Positions 36,076 through 48,499 of a stretch of DNA of 64,000 nt are shown here, one piece after another. The notes under the pieces were generated by a model. That model was not told the DNA's origin. It did not search any database and saw only the letters and a list, made by a program, of their open reading frames with translations. This DNA is from Mermis nigrescens. Lineage: Eukaryota; Nematoda; Enoplea; Mermithida; Mermithidae. The position numbers and the translations under genes are program-made. Position 1 is the stretch's first letter. Each line of letters opens with the position of its first letter. Location of the stretch: the NCBI GenBank assembly GCA_036768485.1, contig JAVLUZ010000269.1, forward strand, positions 170,082-234,081, written 5' to 3'.

Positions 36076-36980
36076 TAAATATTTCTAAATGGATACTTCG
36101 TGCATCCTTGTACATCTCTCGAGCTCTGTAATAATGGTCCTGTTTTTCATTTCCGAAATATACGTGTCTTTGTGCACGTCTGTAGTTCATCGATCAACAA
36201 ACCTCTTGACCCACTTTTTAGGCTGACTGTAGATTCGTGATAGTCACCAGCTCGGACTGAGCTATTCAGTAAGAATGAGGGTTATTAGAGTCCAAAAAAG
36301 ATACTAATTAATGTTTATAATTTATTTACTATAATTAATTCATTAATTACCTAATGTTATAATATGAAAAAAATCTCGATCTGCATTTATAATTTATATT
36401 GCAATATGAGATATGATAGGAATTCCAACCTAGAGCACGCAAAGATCATAAAGAATATAGGCCAATGGTCATTAATTAGGATGTAGGTTCATGTACACAG
36501 GCCCATTCTTTCTCAACAAAGATAGAAGGAATCATCGCCCTCCCTAAAAACCGAAAGCATTCTTATGTTATTCCCACAGTGGTTTCAGCGTAGAAGAACA
36601 TTTTTGGAGGTTATTAACTATTCCTAAAAGAACTAAGGAAATTCAGAACGCGAGACATAACTCATTACCAGAGCATAAAATTTTATATTAATTTGCCGAA
36701 AAAATTTGAAATACCTTGAATACTTGAAAAATTATAGATAAAAACATTTAAAATAACAGTATATTCCAATATGGCTGCTTCTATGACGGCCGTACTGAGA
36801 CTATGAACTTTTCGTCAAATGAAATCAGTAGGTGATCATTCATTAGCTTGCAAATTTTCGTTCAACATAGGGTTAAAAACATCCCATTTTAGGAGGATAG
36901 ATGAGAAAAAATGACTCTGGCTGGAGGATTCCTATCGATTGTTACATGTCACATATGTATTTATACTACTTGTTCGGCAG

Positions 36981-37171
36981 ACTGTCTGGTTGACTGAGAC
37001 GTCAATCACAGGAACAAAAAGTATGAAGATGGAAACGAAGATGTTCTAATAAAAGACGAGGATCGCTTATTAAAGGAAAGGCCTATACGTGAGGCATACT
37101 CGCCCTTCCAAGTTGGTTGTACGACAAAGACTTTCCTTATTGCCTTTGAACGATTTGACAACAAACTCCAG
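36981..37171 (+). CDS. copy A exon 4: NUC domain start (frame-broken)
   Basis: Acceptor TTGTTCGGCAG, donor CTCCAG|GTTAAC. It contains FQVGCTTKTFLIAFERFDN, like the 'VGF...FL...CFD' segment of the family. The length of 191 nt is not a multiple of three, while copy B is 189. A single-base deficit near 37018-37030 is responsible. A downstream acceptor (AACAAAAAG, exon from 37022) would restore phase 0, so use of a shifted splice site is possible. Confidence 0.65.
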
Positions 37172-37892
37172 GTTAACAAGTTTCTAATTTCTTTAACATT
37201 TTACGAAACTCTCTGTGCCATATTGGAACTTTTTCGATGAAACCAAATTGATTACAAATTATTTTATACTAAAGCAATGATTATGATAGCGTGCATAGTT
37301 ATCAGGTAGCGTAGAAATTTTTTCCATGCAATCAGCAGAAGATTTCGAGACTAGCAGGCTATAATAGGCAAATAGGTGCACATAATTTACATATTTAGCT
37401 AATGTTTTTAAGATGATTTTAATATACACCTAGATAGGGTGCTTAAAAAAGGCTAACCTTTCAATATTGCATCTTAAAAGTCACTATATTGGCTTGCAGT
37501 AGATACATTAAAATGGCGCTTGTCGAATCATACTGAATATTTTTGCCAGCTTTCCATGTTTTCTGCGCTATGACGAATCGTCTACGACATACCCTATTAT
37601 ATTGTGTGAACGAATTTGATTTTATATAATAAGTACGATTTCATGATCTGTCTTATCTAGCTTTGCTCACTGCCAAAGTCGGGAATAATAGAACAATTGA
37701 AAACGCATTTGCTTGAGGATGCTTTTAGTTGACTCTCTTGAGACCTCACTTCACGTTTTTTGGCTGAGATCCTTAATCGTCAATTCAACTGTAAATAAAT
37801 CGAAATTAAGATGCTCTTGCTGTTTTATAATTCAAGAAAAGCTGTACAATAAAATGAAACGTTCTAATAATAAGGCACCGAAATGCTCATTA

Positions 37893-38108
37893 TTGCAAGA
37901 TGCGTGCAAACAAGTTGCTCAAAGATACAACATGTATAGTAGCTTGAAATTCAGGGCGAATGCTTCCGGCCATTCTTACAGCGTGAAGGATCTGACTCTA
38001 CAATTTTTGATTCATAAATGGCTAAAAATTACCTAGAAATTGCCAAAAAAGGTGATTTTCAGCCAGAAATTCGAAAAAAAACCTTTTTCGACTCTGAGTG
38101 AAGGGGCC
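37893..38108 (+). other. 216-bp block present in A, absent in B
   Basis: In A an open frame here reads KCSLLQDACKQVAQRYNMYS and SVKDLTLQF before stopping. Unit B joins the flanks directly (AAAATGCTCACATCCGAC, 62541-62558). It is either a deletion in B or an insertion in A; no terminal repeats are evident. Confidence 0.45.
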
Positions 38109-38137
38109 CGGACATCCGAACGTACATAGGGCGAGAG

Positions 38138-38251
38138 TTTCCCATACCCGGGACCGTTCCACATGTATTGGTAGACGATAAGAACTTGAGCTGCTATGGA
38201 TGCATAAAAGAATTATCAATGGAAGACTTATGTGAGAATGCAGATGTCCAG
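38138..38251 (+). CDS. copy A exon 5: Cys-rich segment
   Basis: 114 nt, phase 0 at both ends, donor GTCCAG|GTCAGT. Reads VDDKNLSCYGCIKELSMED and LCENADVQ. Copy B keeps KNLSCYGCNKQLSMED in an exon of the same length but then has TGA at 62665. The acceptor (GGGCGAGAG) is weak and was chosen for phase. Confidence 0.55.
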
Positions 38252-38306
38252 GTCAGTGAATTTTGAAAGACACGATAAATAAATAATCAATTTTCCTCAT
38301 CTGCAG

Positions 38307-38509
38307 GTTTCCGTTAATAATCAAGTGGTATTGTCCATTAACTATAGTGGCTCACCAGACGCGTTAGATTCTGACAATTTGCGCGTGCCACATCATTAGC
38401 CCTAAGCTTCCCGTTAACAGAGCTTGCTACATAACAAAATATACCAAAAACGGACGAGGCTTGCTCGACAAGTTCTCAAAGTCGATTAAAAGCAATACTA
38501 TGTCTTCAG
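38307..38509 (+). CDS. copy A exon 6 (frame-broken)
   Basis: Acceptor ATCTGCAG, donor TCTTCAG|GTACTC. It reads VSVNNQVVLSINYSG and, in a frame shifted by one extra C near 38393, SPKLPVNRACY, NGRGLLDKFSKSIKSN and TMSSG. The 203 nt compare with 208 in copy B. Alignment with B places the break in GCGTGCC against GCATGC. The segment corresponds to the region before the catalytic motif. Confidence 0.65.
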
Positions 38510-38938
38510 GTACTCCACGCGCCAGATATGCAAATTAGGATTAAATTATTAGAGAATCTCTTAAAACTTGCTTAATGCACTCAGTATTTTGGATTAAATT
38601 ATTCAGGTCCGATTTTTAGATTTATTCAACAAAAGTTTCTCAGTTGAGCAATTCTAAATAACTTAATTATTATTCTTCATATTATTGAAAATTTAAAATT
38701 TTTTCATAGTTTTTGGTTTTTGCGAAAAACGTGTGATCTGGAGGTATCTTTGAAAAGAAATGCGGCAATAATCGAATAAGCGGAAACATAATAAAATTGT
38801 TCTAGCATTCAGTATACTTTAATTTACGTATTTACGTATGTTTGTCATAATTTTAATTCGTTTTATTTTATTTATTATTCATTTTTTCATCGATAACGTA
38901 TTTTTATCATCTTCATAATTATATTTGCTGCATTACAG

Positions 38939-39015
38939 GTGAAACTTGCTCTAAACAAAACGGTATTGCTGATAACGAAGCCTGCGTACATTATTGCAAT
39001 GCTTTAAATGGAACG
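38939..39015 (+). CDS. copy A exon 7: site of the NUC catalytic motif
   Basis: Phase 1 in, phase 0 out, donor GAACG|GTGAGT. Reads GETCSKQNGIADNEAC, then VHYCNALNGT. Family members have Arg-Gly-His-Leu followed by an Ala-Asp a few residues on, then a Tyr-x-Asn metal ligand. Here Lys-Gln-Asn stands in place of Arg-Gly-His, while Ala-Asp and a Tyr-Cys-Asn remain. Alignment by eye; two residues must be deleted. Confidence 0.6.
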
Positions 39016-39868
39016 GTGAGTTTTGGGAATTGAATACTTCGATGTAGAAAAAATCATGCTGGATTTGCATCGGATTCTAACATAGCAGTAAACTCAATTA
39101 TTGAACTAATTTTAATTTTGAGATTTCTATTCGCTTGGCTGTAAACATTAAATAACAAAATTTTTGATAAGCATGAGTTAAAGTATATGCAAACGATTGT
39201 CATGTTTCGAATTATGATTGCTTTTGCAAGAAGGATTTTACATGCCAAAGTTTCTGACTTTTTGCTCTATTTAGTGAAGCAATACGGGGAGGAATTTCGC
39301 CCCTCCACTTACATCCATGGTACTCATTAGATTCAAGTACATAAATCTTTTTGTAATTCGTAGAAAAATGAGTACGATCTTGATTGCTGAAAAATTGACT
39401 GTAAGGGAGAAAAACAATTTTTCGACTTTTTCGAGCTCTATCTATTTGGAGTAATCGCAAAAAATTGTAAAAATAACAAGCCTCTGATCGACCCTGTATT
39501 TTATTTGATTTCTTAGGAGGAAAAACTAGGATAATCTCAAAAATTTTTTCTACTCAAAATTCATGATTTGCAGAAAAATTCTCAAAAAATGGCATATTTT
39601 CGGCGTTTTCCGCGATCATTGTGTTCAAAGGTATCAGGTTAATTATTTTTGAATTTCAGTTTGTTCAATTTTGATATATTTTTTGAATTCTTATCATCGC
39701 AAGAGAAAGCGCATCGTCAGAAATATCAAAGAATTATGTTTTTGATCCGCATTTAATACTTCTGAGCCATAAAAATAGTATCTAACACATTTTTTGGATT
39801 TCATCCGCCTGTATCCTTATGCTGTGCATCTGTCATTCAAACCCACACAACCCAGGTCTATGTTTAAG

Positions 39869-40027
39869 GATAAACTCGAGCGTTATACAATCCCAAGAGG
39901 TTTTGATTCCGGCAACATGTGGTCCATAGAATCTATTGTGAAGGCAGGAGCCAAACGATTCATTCTTGATATTTTTAACAAGCATGGTATTGAAGTCTTC
40001 CATTTCGAATTCGAACTGGAAAGAAAG
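39869..40027 (+). CDS. copy A exon 8: NUC 'FN-x-GNW' region
   Basis: Acceptor ATGTTTAAG (a second candidate AG at 39854 does not fit phase), donor GAAAG|GTAATG, exactly 53 codons. Reads YTIPRGFDSGNMWSIESI, AGAKRFILDIFNKHGIEV. GFDSGNMWS-x-E corresponds to FN-x-GNW-x-x-(L/I)E of the family and NKHGI to the TGT-x-G(V/I) strand. This is the strongest family signature in the window. Confidence 0.75.
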
Positions 40028-40652
40028 GTAATGTTAGAAAATAATTTAATGAGGGGTATCCGTGTGGATTTTCGGGAATTTTCAGAAAATTACTCTCGGT
40101 GGACGGAATGGAAAATATTGGCGTGATCAAGCGGAGTTAAATGAATGGTTCGAAATCAGTGAAACCTATAAGTTGAGCATTCAGAGAGAAAAAAATTGGT
40201 TGTCTGTAAGTCGTTTTTGTTCTCAATGAATCCTTCGATTTGCGTTTTAAAACTTTTATGTGCCAGTTATTTGACATTCTTGTTTTACTTTTATGTGTTT
40301 CCCTGCCTCGATCAAGCAGGAAAATACTTTTTAAGTCATTTTTCAGTAATGTTTGGTGAGCGAATAATCGGCATTTAATTGGCATTTTTGAATGTCACGA
40401 AAATTATATCACAAATAACATTAAGGTTTTTGAATTGAGTTGAGACAATTTTTCACTCAAGTACTATTTAACCCTGTGGATTTATTTTCAGGCTTTTCTC
40501 ATGAGAACATAATAATATTGTAGGAAAACTCTAAAATATATTTACTTTAATTTGGAAATATTATTATTATTAATAAAAATATTTTTATTAAAATAATAAA
40601 TTAGTTATGTTACTATTATTAAAATAATAAGTAATATTAATCATATAAGTAA

Positions 40653-41220
<568 letters not shown>

Positions 41221-41323
41221 TCGTTATTACCCGTTTTATTTTTTTAATATTAATATTCATATTCCTATTGTTTTTGAATTGCTGTAGCATTCTGAACCGT
41301 AACTATGATGGATGTGCATTTAG

Positions 41324-41599
41324 GTGCGCATTAATAACAAGCCAATGGCTGTATTCGAATTAACGTCTAGTGAGGATTTGACTCCGATTACACATTTTCA
41401 TATTTCCAGTGATATTCATCCCAAAGTAGTGTGCGATAAAGCCAATGACCGTCCACCGATTCTGGTCTTTAGCGCCGGTATTAACCATCTCTATTTGCAC
41501 GCTCTACCTAATTTAGCCTTTCTCAATTTCACACAATGGTCTTACCGTTTGTCATTAGAACTCTTAACTGATTTTTACAGCAAAAGAAATTTCACTTAA
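41324..41599 (+). CDS. copy A exon 9: C terminus
   Basis: Acceptor GTGCATTTAG, phase 0, 91 codons then TAA. Reads NKPMAVFELTSSEDLTP, IHPKVVCDKAND, ILVFSAGINHLYL and ends YSKRNFT. KVV followed about 15 residues later by a hydrophobic strand and Ile-Asn matches the family 'WKVV ... NNP' end, with the NNP altered. No AATAAA within 100 bp; AATATAATTA variants are present. Confidence 0.7.
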   Translation: MRINNKPMAVFELTSSEDLTPITHFHISSDIHPKVVCDKANDRPPILVFSAGINHLYLHALPNLAFLNFTQWSYRLSLELLTDFYSKRNFT

Positions 41600-41774
41600 T
41601 AGTGATATAAATATATTAGTAGCATGTAGCCAAAATATAATTAATTATAAATGGTGTCAAGGTCACTTGAATTATCGATAATTATTTTGCTATTTAGCAA
41701 GGCATGTTGTCATCCTGAATACATTTTAAAATTCTTATACATAACAACTGGGATATGGAAAGTTCGTACCCCAC

Positions 41775-41895
41775 AATTCGTCCCCGTCACAATTCGTCCC
41801 CATCACAACTCGTCTCCTAATTCGTCCCCAATAAAATCGCCGCCATTACAATTCCTCCTCGCCACAATTCGTCCCTCCACAACTTGTCTCCTAGA
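41775..41895. repeat. ACAATTCGTCCCC array (half of a Foldback-like terminus?)
   Basis: Seven or so 14-18 bp units (CACAATTCGTCCCC, CACAACTCGTCTCC, ACAATTCGTCCCTC). Same construction as the terminal arrays at 28.6, 30.6 and 59.8 kb but with its own unit. I found no inverted partner nearby. Confidence 0.7.
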
Positions 41896-41899
41896 ACGC

Positions 41900-44800
41900 A
41901 TTTTTTCAATTAAATGATAAAATTCATGTGAAGAGTTTTGCCCTTGCCATAAGTTCCTAACAGGTTTTTAGGTAAACTTTGTGCTATTTCTCGTGTCTTT
42001 TTGGTTTTTCTATACTAATAGCATGCTCCGTTTCTACCTCTTTCTTCCGTTTCTATTTATCTCTTGATTTATTTTTATTTATTTATATATATTTTCCAAA
42101 TTTTCTCTTAAATCCTTTTTCTTGCATTTTTTCTTGTATTGGTGACCTACTATTATTTCATTTTCATTGGGTTGATACTCCTATCGCTTTTATTGAACTA
42201 TTGTACTTCTACTATTCGAGGTAAAAAGATCCAATCAGAACAAATTTGATTCAGAAATTAAATTCAGACCACCCTTAGTAACAACCTCACATTTTCCTAA
42301 AATTAGTGAGACTTTTTTTGACAATACTGTATCGAATTTGTGTTCCTTATTGTTCTTGATAATGTATGTTTTGAATTTTATTTAGATGATCCTCGAGGCT
42401 TCAAACGGTCGAAAACGTATTTACCATCACATCTCATATATTAATGATTTAGCTTCGGGTATATGCTTAATAAACATAATTTAAAAATTTTAATTTATTT
42501 TCAAATTTTGATATAAGATTAATTAAATCTTATTTACGTCTAATTTAAGATAATATAGTTTTTAATTCATTTAATTTTAATTTTATTTTTCCTAAATTTC
42601 GATGAATTTATTTTATTTTTTTAATTTGAGATTTTTTAAATTGAAGTTTCTGATTAGGTGGTTGAAGGTCAATTGATTTTATTGTCTCGCGGATTGTTAT
42701 AAATTGTTGGCATTTATGAAATAAACGATAGTGGTTTTCTTGAAAGAAACTCACCAGAAAAGATGCAGTGCCTGCAGAGCAAAAAACGTTACGGGGAAAA
42801 CACTGATAAAAATCTTAAAAATAATCGAATTCACCACTGCATTTTTATAGATTTCAAAAATTATTGATATTTCGAAACGTGGCTTCAGTAACCTGTTGGC
42901 TGACAAACAAAACATGAAATCATAAAGTCAAAAGAAGGTCAAAACATACTTTTTTGGCCCCGAAATTTACTTTTTTGACATAACTTCAAGAACCACGGAG
43001 TCAATCTAAGAAAAAAATTTTTCGAATTTGGAACACAAAAATAAACCGATGAGGTACCAAAAAAAGTTTAAAGTTTTCAAGGTTACAGTCCGACATGCAC
43101 AGCATGGGAATTTCGGGAATAGGTACTCACATTCAAATCTGTCTTTTGTCTCAAAAACGGCATTTACGTGTCGAAAACGTTATTTTTCGACGCTCCTAAC
43201 GATGCTCAATCTGACTAGAGCGTAAACATTCAAAAAATTCACTGAAAAAATTCGATAAAACAAAAACTGAACAACAGTAAAAAACATGCGTTATACATAG
43301 CGCGAAGCGCCAAAATTTTAACTTTTCAGCAAACAGATACAATGTAGCTAAAACATTCTAAAGGGCACTTTTTCTCCAAAGTTCTTGAAAAATCTCAGGT
43401 GTTGAAGTGAGGAGAGGGGTTGAAAAGCTTGTGGGGGAGGGGGTGTGATAATCAATAGTCTGAAAGAACACATTTGCTTACAGTAAAAATAAGTGAAAAA
43501 ACGTGGTCGCATTTTTTACCACTTTGTGGTTGCATGCACATGTAGGTGCATATGCACCTCGTGACCGCACACAGTCGACATACATTAGGTCATACAATAT
43601 CATATTTACATTTTCATTTATTTTTTCTCTGGCTGGCCGGGCAGTATTTTATAATTAGAATTTGGTGCTCATTTGGACCCATTTATCGTAGATTACTCTT
43701 TCGGTTTTTTCAGAAGGAGTAATTTTGGCGAACGCTTTGCGTTCCGCTAATCTATTCGTTCTGAGAAATAGAAATAATTCACCGGTTTAAGGTCCAAATC
43801 AGCACTGTTAAAATTACATATTAGTAAATATAATGATGTTGCTCTACAGAAATACATAAGAAACAACCGTGTAGAAACAGTAGCTTATGGTTTGCTGCCT
43901 TGGTGACAGCCCCAGGTGCGGATTCAATGGGAGGCGGCCGTCCTCCTCCCTCATGGGCCAAAAATATTTGGCTGGATAAAGCTTGGACATGAAATTTGCG
44001 AATGATTTTCAGCCGTCAGAGATCAAGATTTTTCAAAATTTTCCAGCGCTTCGCGCCGGATAACACCTCTTAATAGCGTGTAGATATATACTTTCTTTAC
44101 GGTCCGAAAGCCATTATTTGCTTTTGCAATAGCTTTCAGAACAATTTCAAGAGCAGGAACAGCTATTTCAGCATGGATTTCTTCTATTTTCGAGCATAAC
44201 TCAAAACATATTTGACGCCCGGCGCCATTTGCTGCAAATACAGGAAATGAAGCAGTAAATCAAGCTTCTAAACGTCGTTCAGCCTAAATTTCTTTGATTT
44301 ATCCGCTGGATTTTCCTTGAAGTTACAAAAATTTAATGATTTCTAATCACGAAGCTGTCGAAAATTTTGAGATTTTTCAAAAACGTGTTACGTCAAAAGT
44401 GTTTTCAAACCAAAAGTAGACAATGTAAAACGCTGAAAAGAACGCTATTTCTGCACTCAGAGGAGCAAATTTTGGGACTTGTTTTTGGCTGTTTTTGAAA
44501 AAGTTTGGGTACTGCCATCTTAGGAAGATTCTTGATTCGCCACTGGCCAGCCCGGTTCGAAGTGAATTTAGCCGTTGCTAGTAAACCGAGGCAAATAGAA
44601 ATTAATTTTGGTCGGAACGTCCAGTCCGGACACCAATTATCCCCCAGAACCTAATAGCACTCTCGAGGTCCTAATTTGTCGGACTGATTCTGGATTAACA
44701 AAAGGGATTAATCAAGCTCGCATCTGTCGGGAACCGCTGACAGATAGACCAAATTTGCTTTTTCGAAAATGGATGGTAAATTAAGCTGATTTCAGGCTAA

Positions 44801-45095
44801 TGCTTCTCATGATAGAGACAGAGACCGTAATTTCGAAAACGAAAATTCGTAAAAATATATCTTTCACCTCGCGCTATGATGCAACTCTGAGGCGAAAAGA
44901 ATTCAGCAATTTGGCAGCCGAAATAATTCAAGCTCGCCTTATACTTTAACTGTGAGATAGGAACAAACGATTCAAAATGGAAATATTAGTAGACTTTCAG
45001 GCAATTTTCATCTCGGGTAATAGCACGATTTTTAATTTTTAAATTCATTGAAAGATAATAAGAAAACGTTTCACTACAAATCGCTAGCTCTTCAG
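41900..45095. other. spacer between units A and B; no gene
   Basis: AT-rich. 43040-43330 resembles 18750-19060. 43990-44560 has a region with GCGCTTCGCGCC and GAAAAATCTT-type motifs repeated elsewhere (31040, 31220, 43310). None of the ORFs (41651-41917, 41979-42224, 43028-43225) shows a recognisable domain. Confidence 0.4.
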
Positions 45096-46299
45096 GTTTG
45101 CTCAGTTCACTTAAGCTTTTCGCAATTTTTTTTGGTTTTATTATTCTCAAAAAACAATTAGCATTAGAAGCTAAAAAATAGTGTTTGGACGCGCATACTC
45201 AACGTTTTAGCGCCAGAAAGGCCTTTTATGATAATTTAAAGATACTGGCTCTCTTTAGAGCTCATACGCTTCTTATATAGCATTAATGTATTCAAATGAA
45301 TTGATAAAATAATATAGTATCTTTCAAGAAGAATTAATTATTAAATAAATTTTATTAAATAAATAAATATCATTTCCATAGGTTTCTGCTAATCACGCTA
45401 ATTTTCTTGAAATTGGTTGTAATCTATCATCGAAGAAAAGATGGGAAAATATCCATAAATGAACGCATCGTTTCTTTTCGTTTATTTAGAAATTTGTGCA
45501 AGCAAATTTTTGTTTGTCACACAATCGCTGAGCATCGATAAGATTTATTGTGATTAACCTTCAATCCGTTACCCTACGATGATCCACTTATTCTAGTATC
45601 TTGAATTTTTAAATGCGATCTACATGTCATTATTGTCAAAGAATAGTGTAACAGAGTTCAGATCAATAAATAAAGTAGATCGAAAGTTGCAATTGTATTT
45701 TACTAATTAAAGTATAAAATTTAGACCAATGAAAGCATTTTTCTATTTTTGTTTGTTCTGATATAACGAGTGACATTTTGTATCGAATCATTAGACAAAT
45801 ATTGTTTTTTCGACGGTCTCATGGTAATATAAAGGCTATTCTCCCTCAAATCATAAGAACATACAGAACTTCTTTAGAAATCATTACTCAAGCACGTTGA
45901 GTTTGCACGTAATCAGTATTCCAATAAAAGGTTAAAGAGGTATCGATTCTGCTGCGATGTTCTGCTGTAATGCCTTCCAGACTATCTGGCAAACGAGTAA
46001 TCTTAATTCTGTAGCTAACCCTAATATTTTCATTGCTCGATTTAAGGAATTGAAACATTTCTCATATTATTGACGGAAAGATAGCAATATTTTGTGACTC
46101 AAGCAAGTATTAAATACTGCTATGTGTACATTTAATTTTAACAGTAGCACAAAATCAAAGCGATCAGTTTCTAACTAGAAGAGAATACATAGATAAAATG
46201 AATAAATGGCATAAGCATCGTCGGTTATTTTGTGGACAATACGTTATACTAAGTAAGAAAGTCATGGTGTGATGAAAAAGGGTATAGATAACGAGATAA

Positions 46300-46610
46300 A
46301 GAGATGAAGCTAAATAGACTGTTTAAGTTTGATAAGGTTTCACAACGCCACACCCACAAGTAGATAAACGATGTCCTTTTTCTATTGAACTTTCAATGCG
46401 GACCGTAATAAGCTTGACAGCTTCGATTTCAAGTACAGTATAACCTTACTGCTTATAAAGAGATAAAGCTAAATAGACTGTAAAACTTTGATAGGGTTTC
46501 ACAGCGACACAAGCAGATAAACGATGTTCTTTTTCTATTGAACTTTCAATGCGAACCGTAATAAGCGCGATAGCTTCGATTTCAAGCTACAGTATAAGTT
46601 TACTGCTTAT
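46300..46610. repeat. ~150-bp tandem duplication upstream of copy B promoter
   Basis: AAGCTAAATAGACTGT, GGTTTCACA(A/G)CG and CTATTGAACTTTCAATGCG occur twice, at about 46306-46450 and 46460-46610. Unit A has a single copy at 23145-23290. Confidence 0.75.
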
Positions 46611-46807
46611 AGCTACTCAATAATCATATTTTTCGTTCGACTTCGAAAATATCCCATTTGCATAATTTTCCTTACCGAACAATGCGTTTGTAATGCCTGT
46701 AATAAGTCAGTTGATAGCTTAAACAAAACAACAACGAAAATTGAATGAATCGCATGTAAATAAGGAAAAATCAGCGCCTTGCTTAACCCGTTATTTTCTA
46801 GAGGAAG

Positions 46808-46840
46808 TATATATAGTTCGTTTCGTGAACGGATTTCAGT
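46808..46840 (+). promoter_or_regulatory. core promoter of copy B (TATA box and TCAGT initiator)
   Basis: TATATATA at 46808 and TTTCAGT at 46834-46840, 28-30 bp apart, the canonical arthropod arrangement. The initiator is closer to consensus than in copy A. Confidence 0.75.
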
Positions 46841-46893
46841 AAGCTTATCCGGATTATCTACAACTTATTGGTAAGGCTGAATTATTTACTGCG

Positions 46894-46945
46894 ATGGGGA
46901 TATATCCGTTGATAATCATGTTGTCGTTGCTGCATGATGTCTCGA
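46894..46945 (+). CDS. copy B exon 1: signal peptide
   Basis: MGIYPLIIMLSLLHDVS, donor A|GTACGT, phase 1. One codon longer than copy A (an added Asp near the cleavage region). Confidence 0.8.
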
Positions 46946-47941
46946 GTACGTGTTGTTGAAAAAAATTTTTGACCTTTTCACGAATTTAAGAAAAGTTATA
47001 TGCTAGAAGAGTGCAGAAGTAGCATGCGTCATTAAACATTTGTGAGAAATCTCTGATACTTCTCATAAAATATTTTGTTATATTAATATATTAAGATTAA
47101 CGTTAAAACATACTGTAATATAAAAATCATAAAAATGTGTTAAAGAATTTGAAACAGAATAAAAAATGTAGTGAAAGATAAAACGAAATAATCATGCACA
47201 CTTATTGTAATTAAAGACATATGTGATTAGCGAGTATTTTCGTGAAATTTTCAAAAAATATGGCTTTAGAAGCTGGCATAGATGTTGAAATAACGTGAAC
47301 ATTTCTTTGAAAAGCTTTTGCATTACCTTCATTTGTTTTGTTCTTTAGTTTGCCTTATTTTACCTAGTAAATTTTCCATTTTCCAGTTCTGGATGTCTCG
47401 GTACCCTTTAAACCACCATCCCGCGTGCATTTCTAGTGAGCATCAGCCAGAGTCCAATGACCAGAATCAAACTTATCGGAAATAGGGTTACGTTTATTAT
47501 AAGCAAACTGCGACAAGCTTCAGAGTGAAATAAAAGAAATTGAGCAATAAATCAATAAGAATTATCGTAAAAAGATGGAGTGAAATGGTCAATAAACACT
47601 GGATAATTTAATTTTTTTATAGGTTTTTTAAGTTTATACTTTTTCTTTAAGTGATGACCGATTCGTCAAACTAAAAATATACTTACGTAGATAATTTAAG
47701 GCCGTTGAATAGAAAAAGCTTGTCTCAATGACAAAACATGCTTACCGTCTGTTAAGTCGTAAAGTTGTTATTGCATGACACGCGACCGCGTAAAATCAGT
47801 AATGTCAGTGACTGCTTCCCTTCGATACACAAATCAGAAGCAATGATAAACGTCTTCAATGATTTTTACTTTCCCGCATATGAATTTCCTATTCATTCCG
47901 AATGAAATAAAGTAAATAAGATATCAGGTCACATTCCCGAG

Positions 47942-48125
47942 CATAGATGGGCAGTACCTTAATTCTGGGGGTGTGCAGGATTTCTCAAAGTTCCAAAAAT
48001 AGTCTTTAAATGGTGGTATGGCAAAAAGCACCATTTTTCAACGTTTCTCATATCCATTGGCATCAAGAACTCGCGAAAAAAACGAAAAATTTCGAAAAAT
48101 ATGAATTCTGGGAGGTGGTGTTTCA
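47942..48125 (-). mobile_element. hAT-like MITE, family M1, copy 5 (truncated)
   Basis: Starts CATAGATGGGCAGTACC, with the AACGTTTCTCAT and GAATTCTGGG blocks. The GCCCAGGTATG end is missing, replaced at about 48126 by a sequence that carries an exon-like fragment. Confidence 0.75.
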
Positions 48126-48144
48126 GGTTTTTTTGGAAATTTAG

Positions 48145-48228
48145 ATTGGACGTCTAGGGAGCCCTATGCCAACATGTGGTCCACGGAATATCATGAATCA
48201 TTTGAGGATTCACGAGCGTTCTTTAAGG
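48145..48228 (+). pseudogene. NUC exon-like fragment in a unit-B-only insertion
   Basis: Open frame LDWTSREPYANMWSTEYHE, then FEDSRAFFK before GTATCT. AACATGTGGTCCA is shared with exon 8 of copy A, where the protein reads GNMWSIE. It lies within about 1.1 kb (47.4-48.5 kb) not found in unit A, in intron 1 of copy B, so it looks like a transposed piece of another family member. Confidence 0.4.
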
Positions 48229-48499
48229 TATCTTATGGAAAAACTTTCGAGCCTAAAATACCTAATTTAATTTGCTTAACCATGCACTGAAACATTATTT
48301 TGTATACGTTAGAAGCAGTACTTTCAAACTGATGAATTTTTCTATATATTTAAAGAAAATTGATTGAAAAGTGCACAATATGAGTCATAGGTAGCGCGTA
48401 CCTATCTATCACACTTAGAGTACCCAAACATATGTCTACCCCTAGAGCAATAACAACTGGACACATCCTGGGAAGTGCGGTATTTTTCTGTAAGATTGT

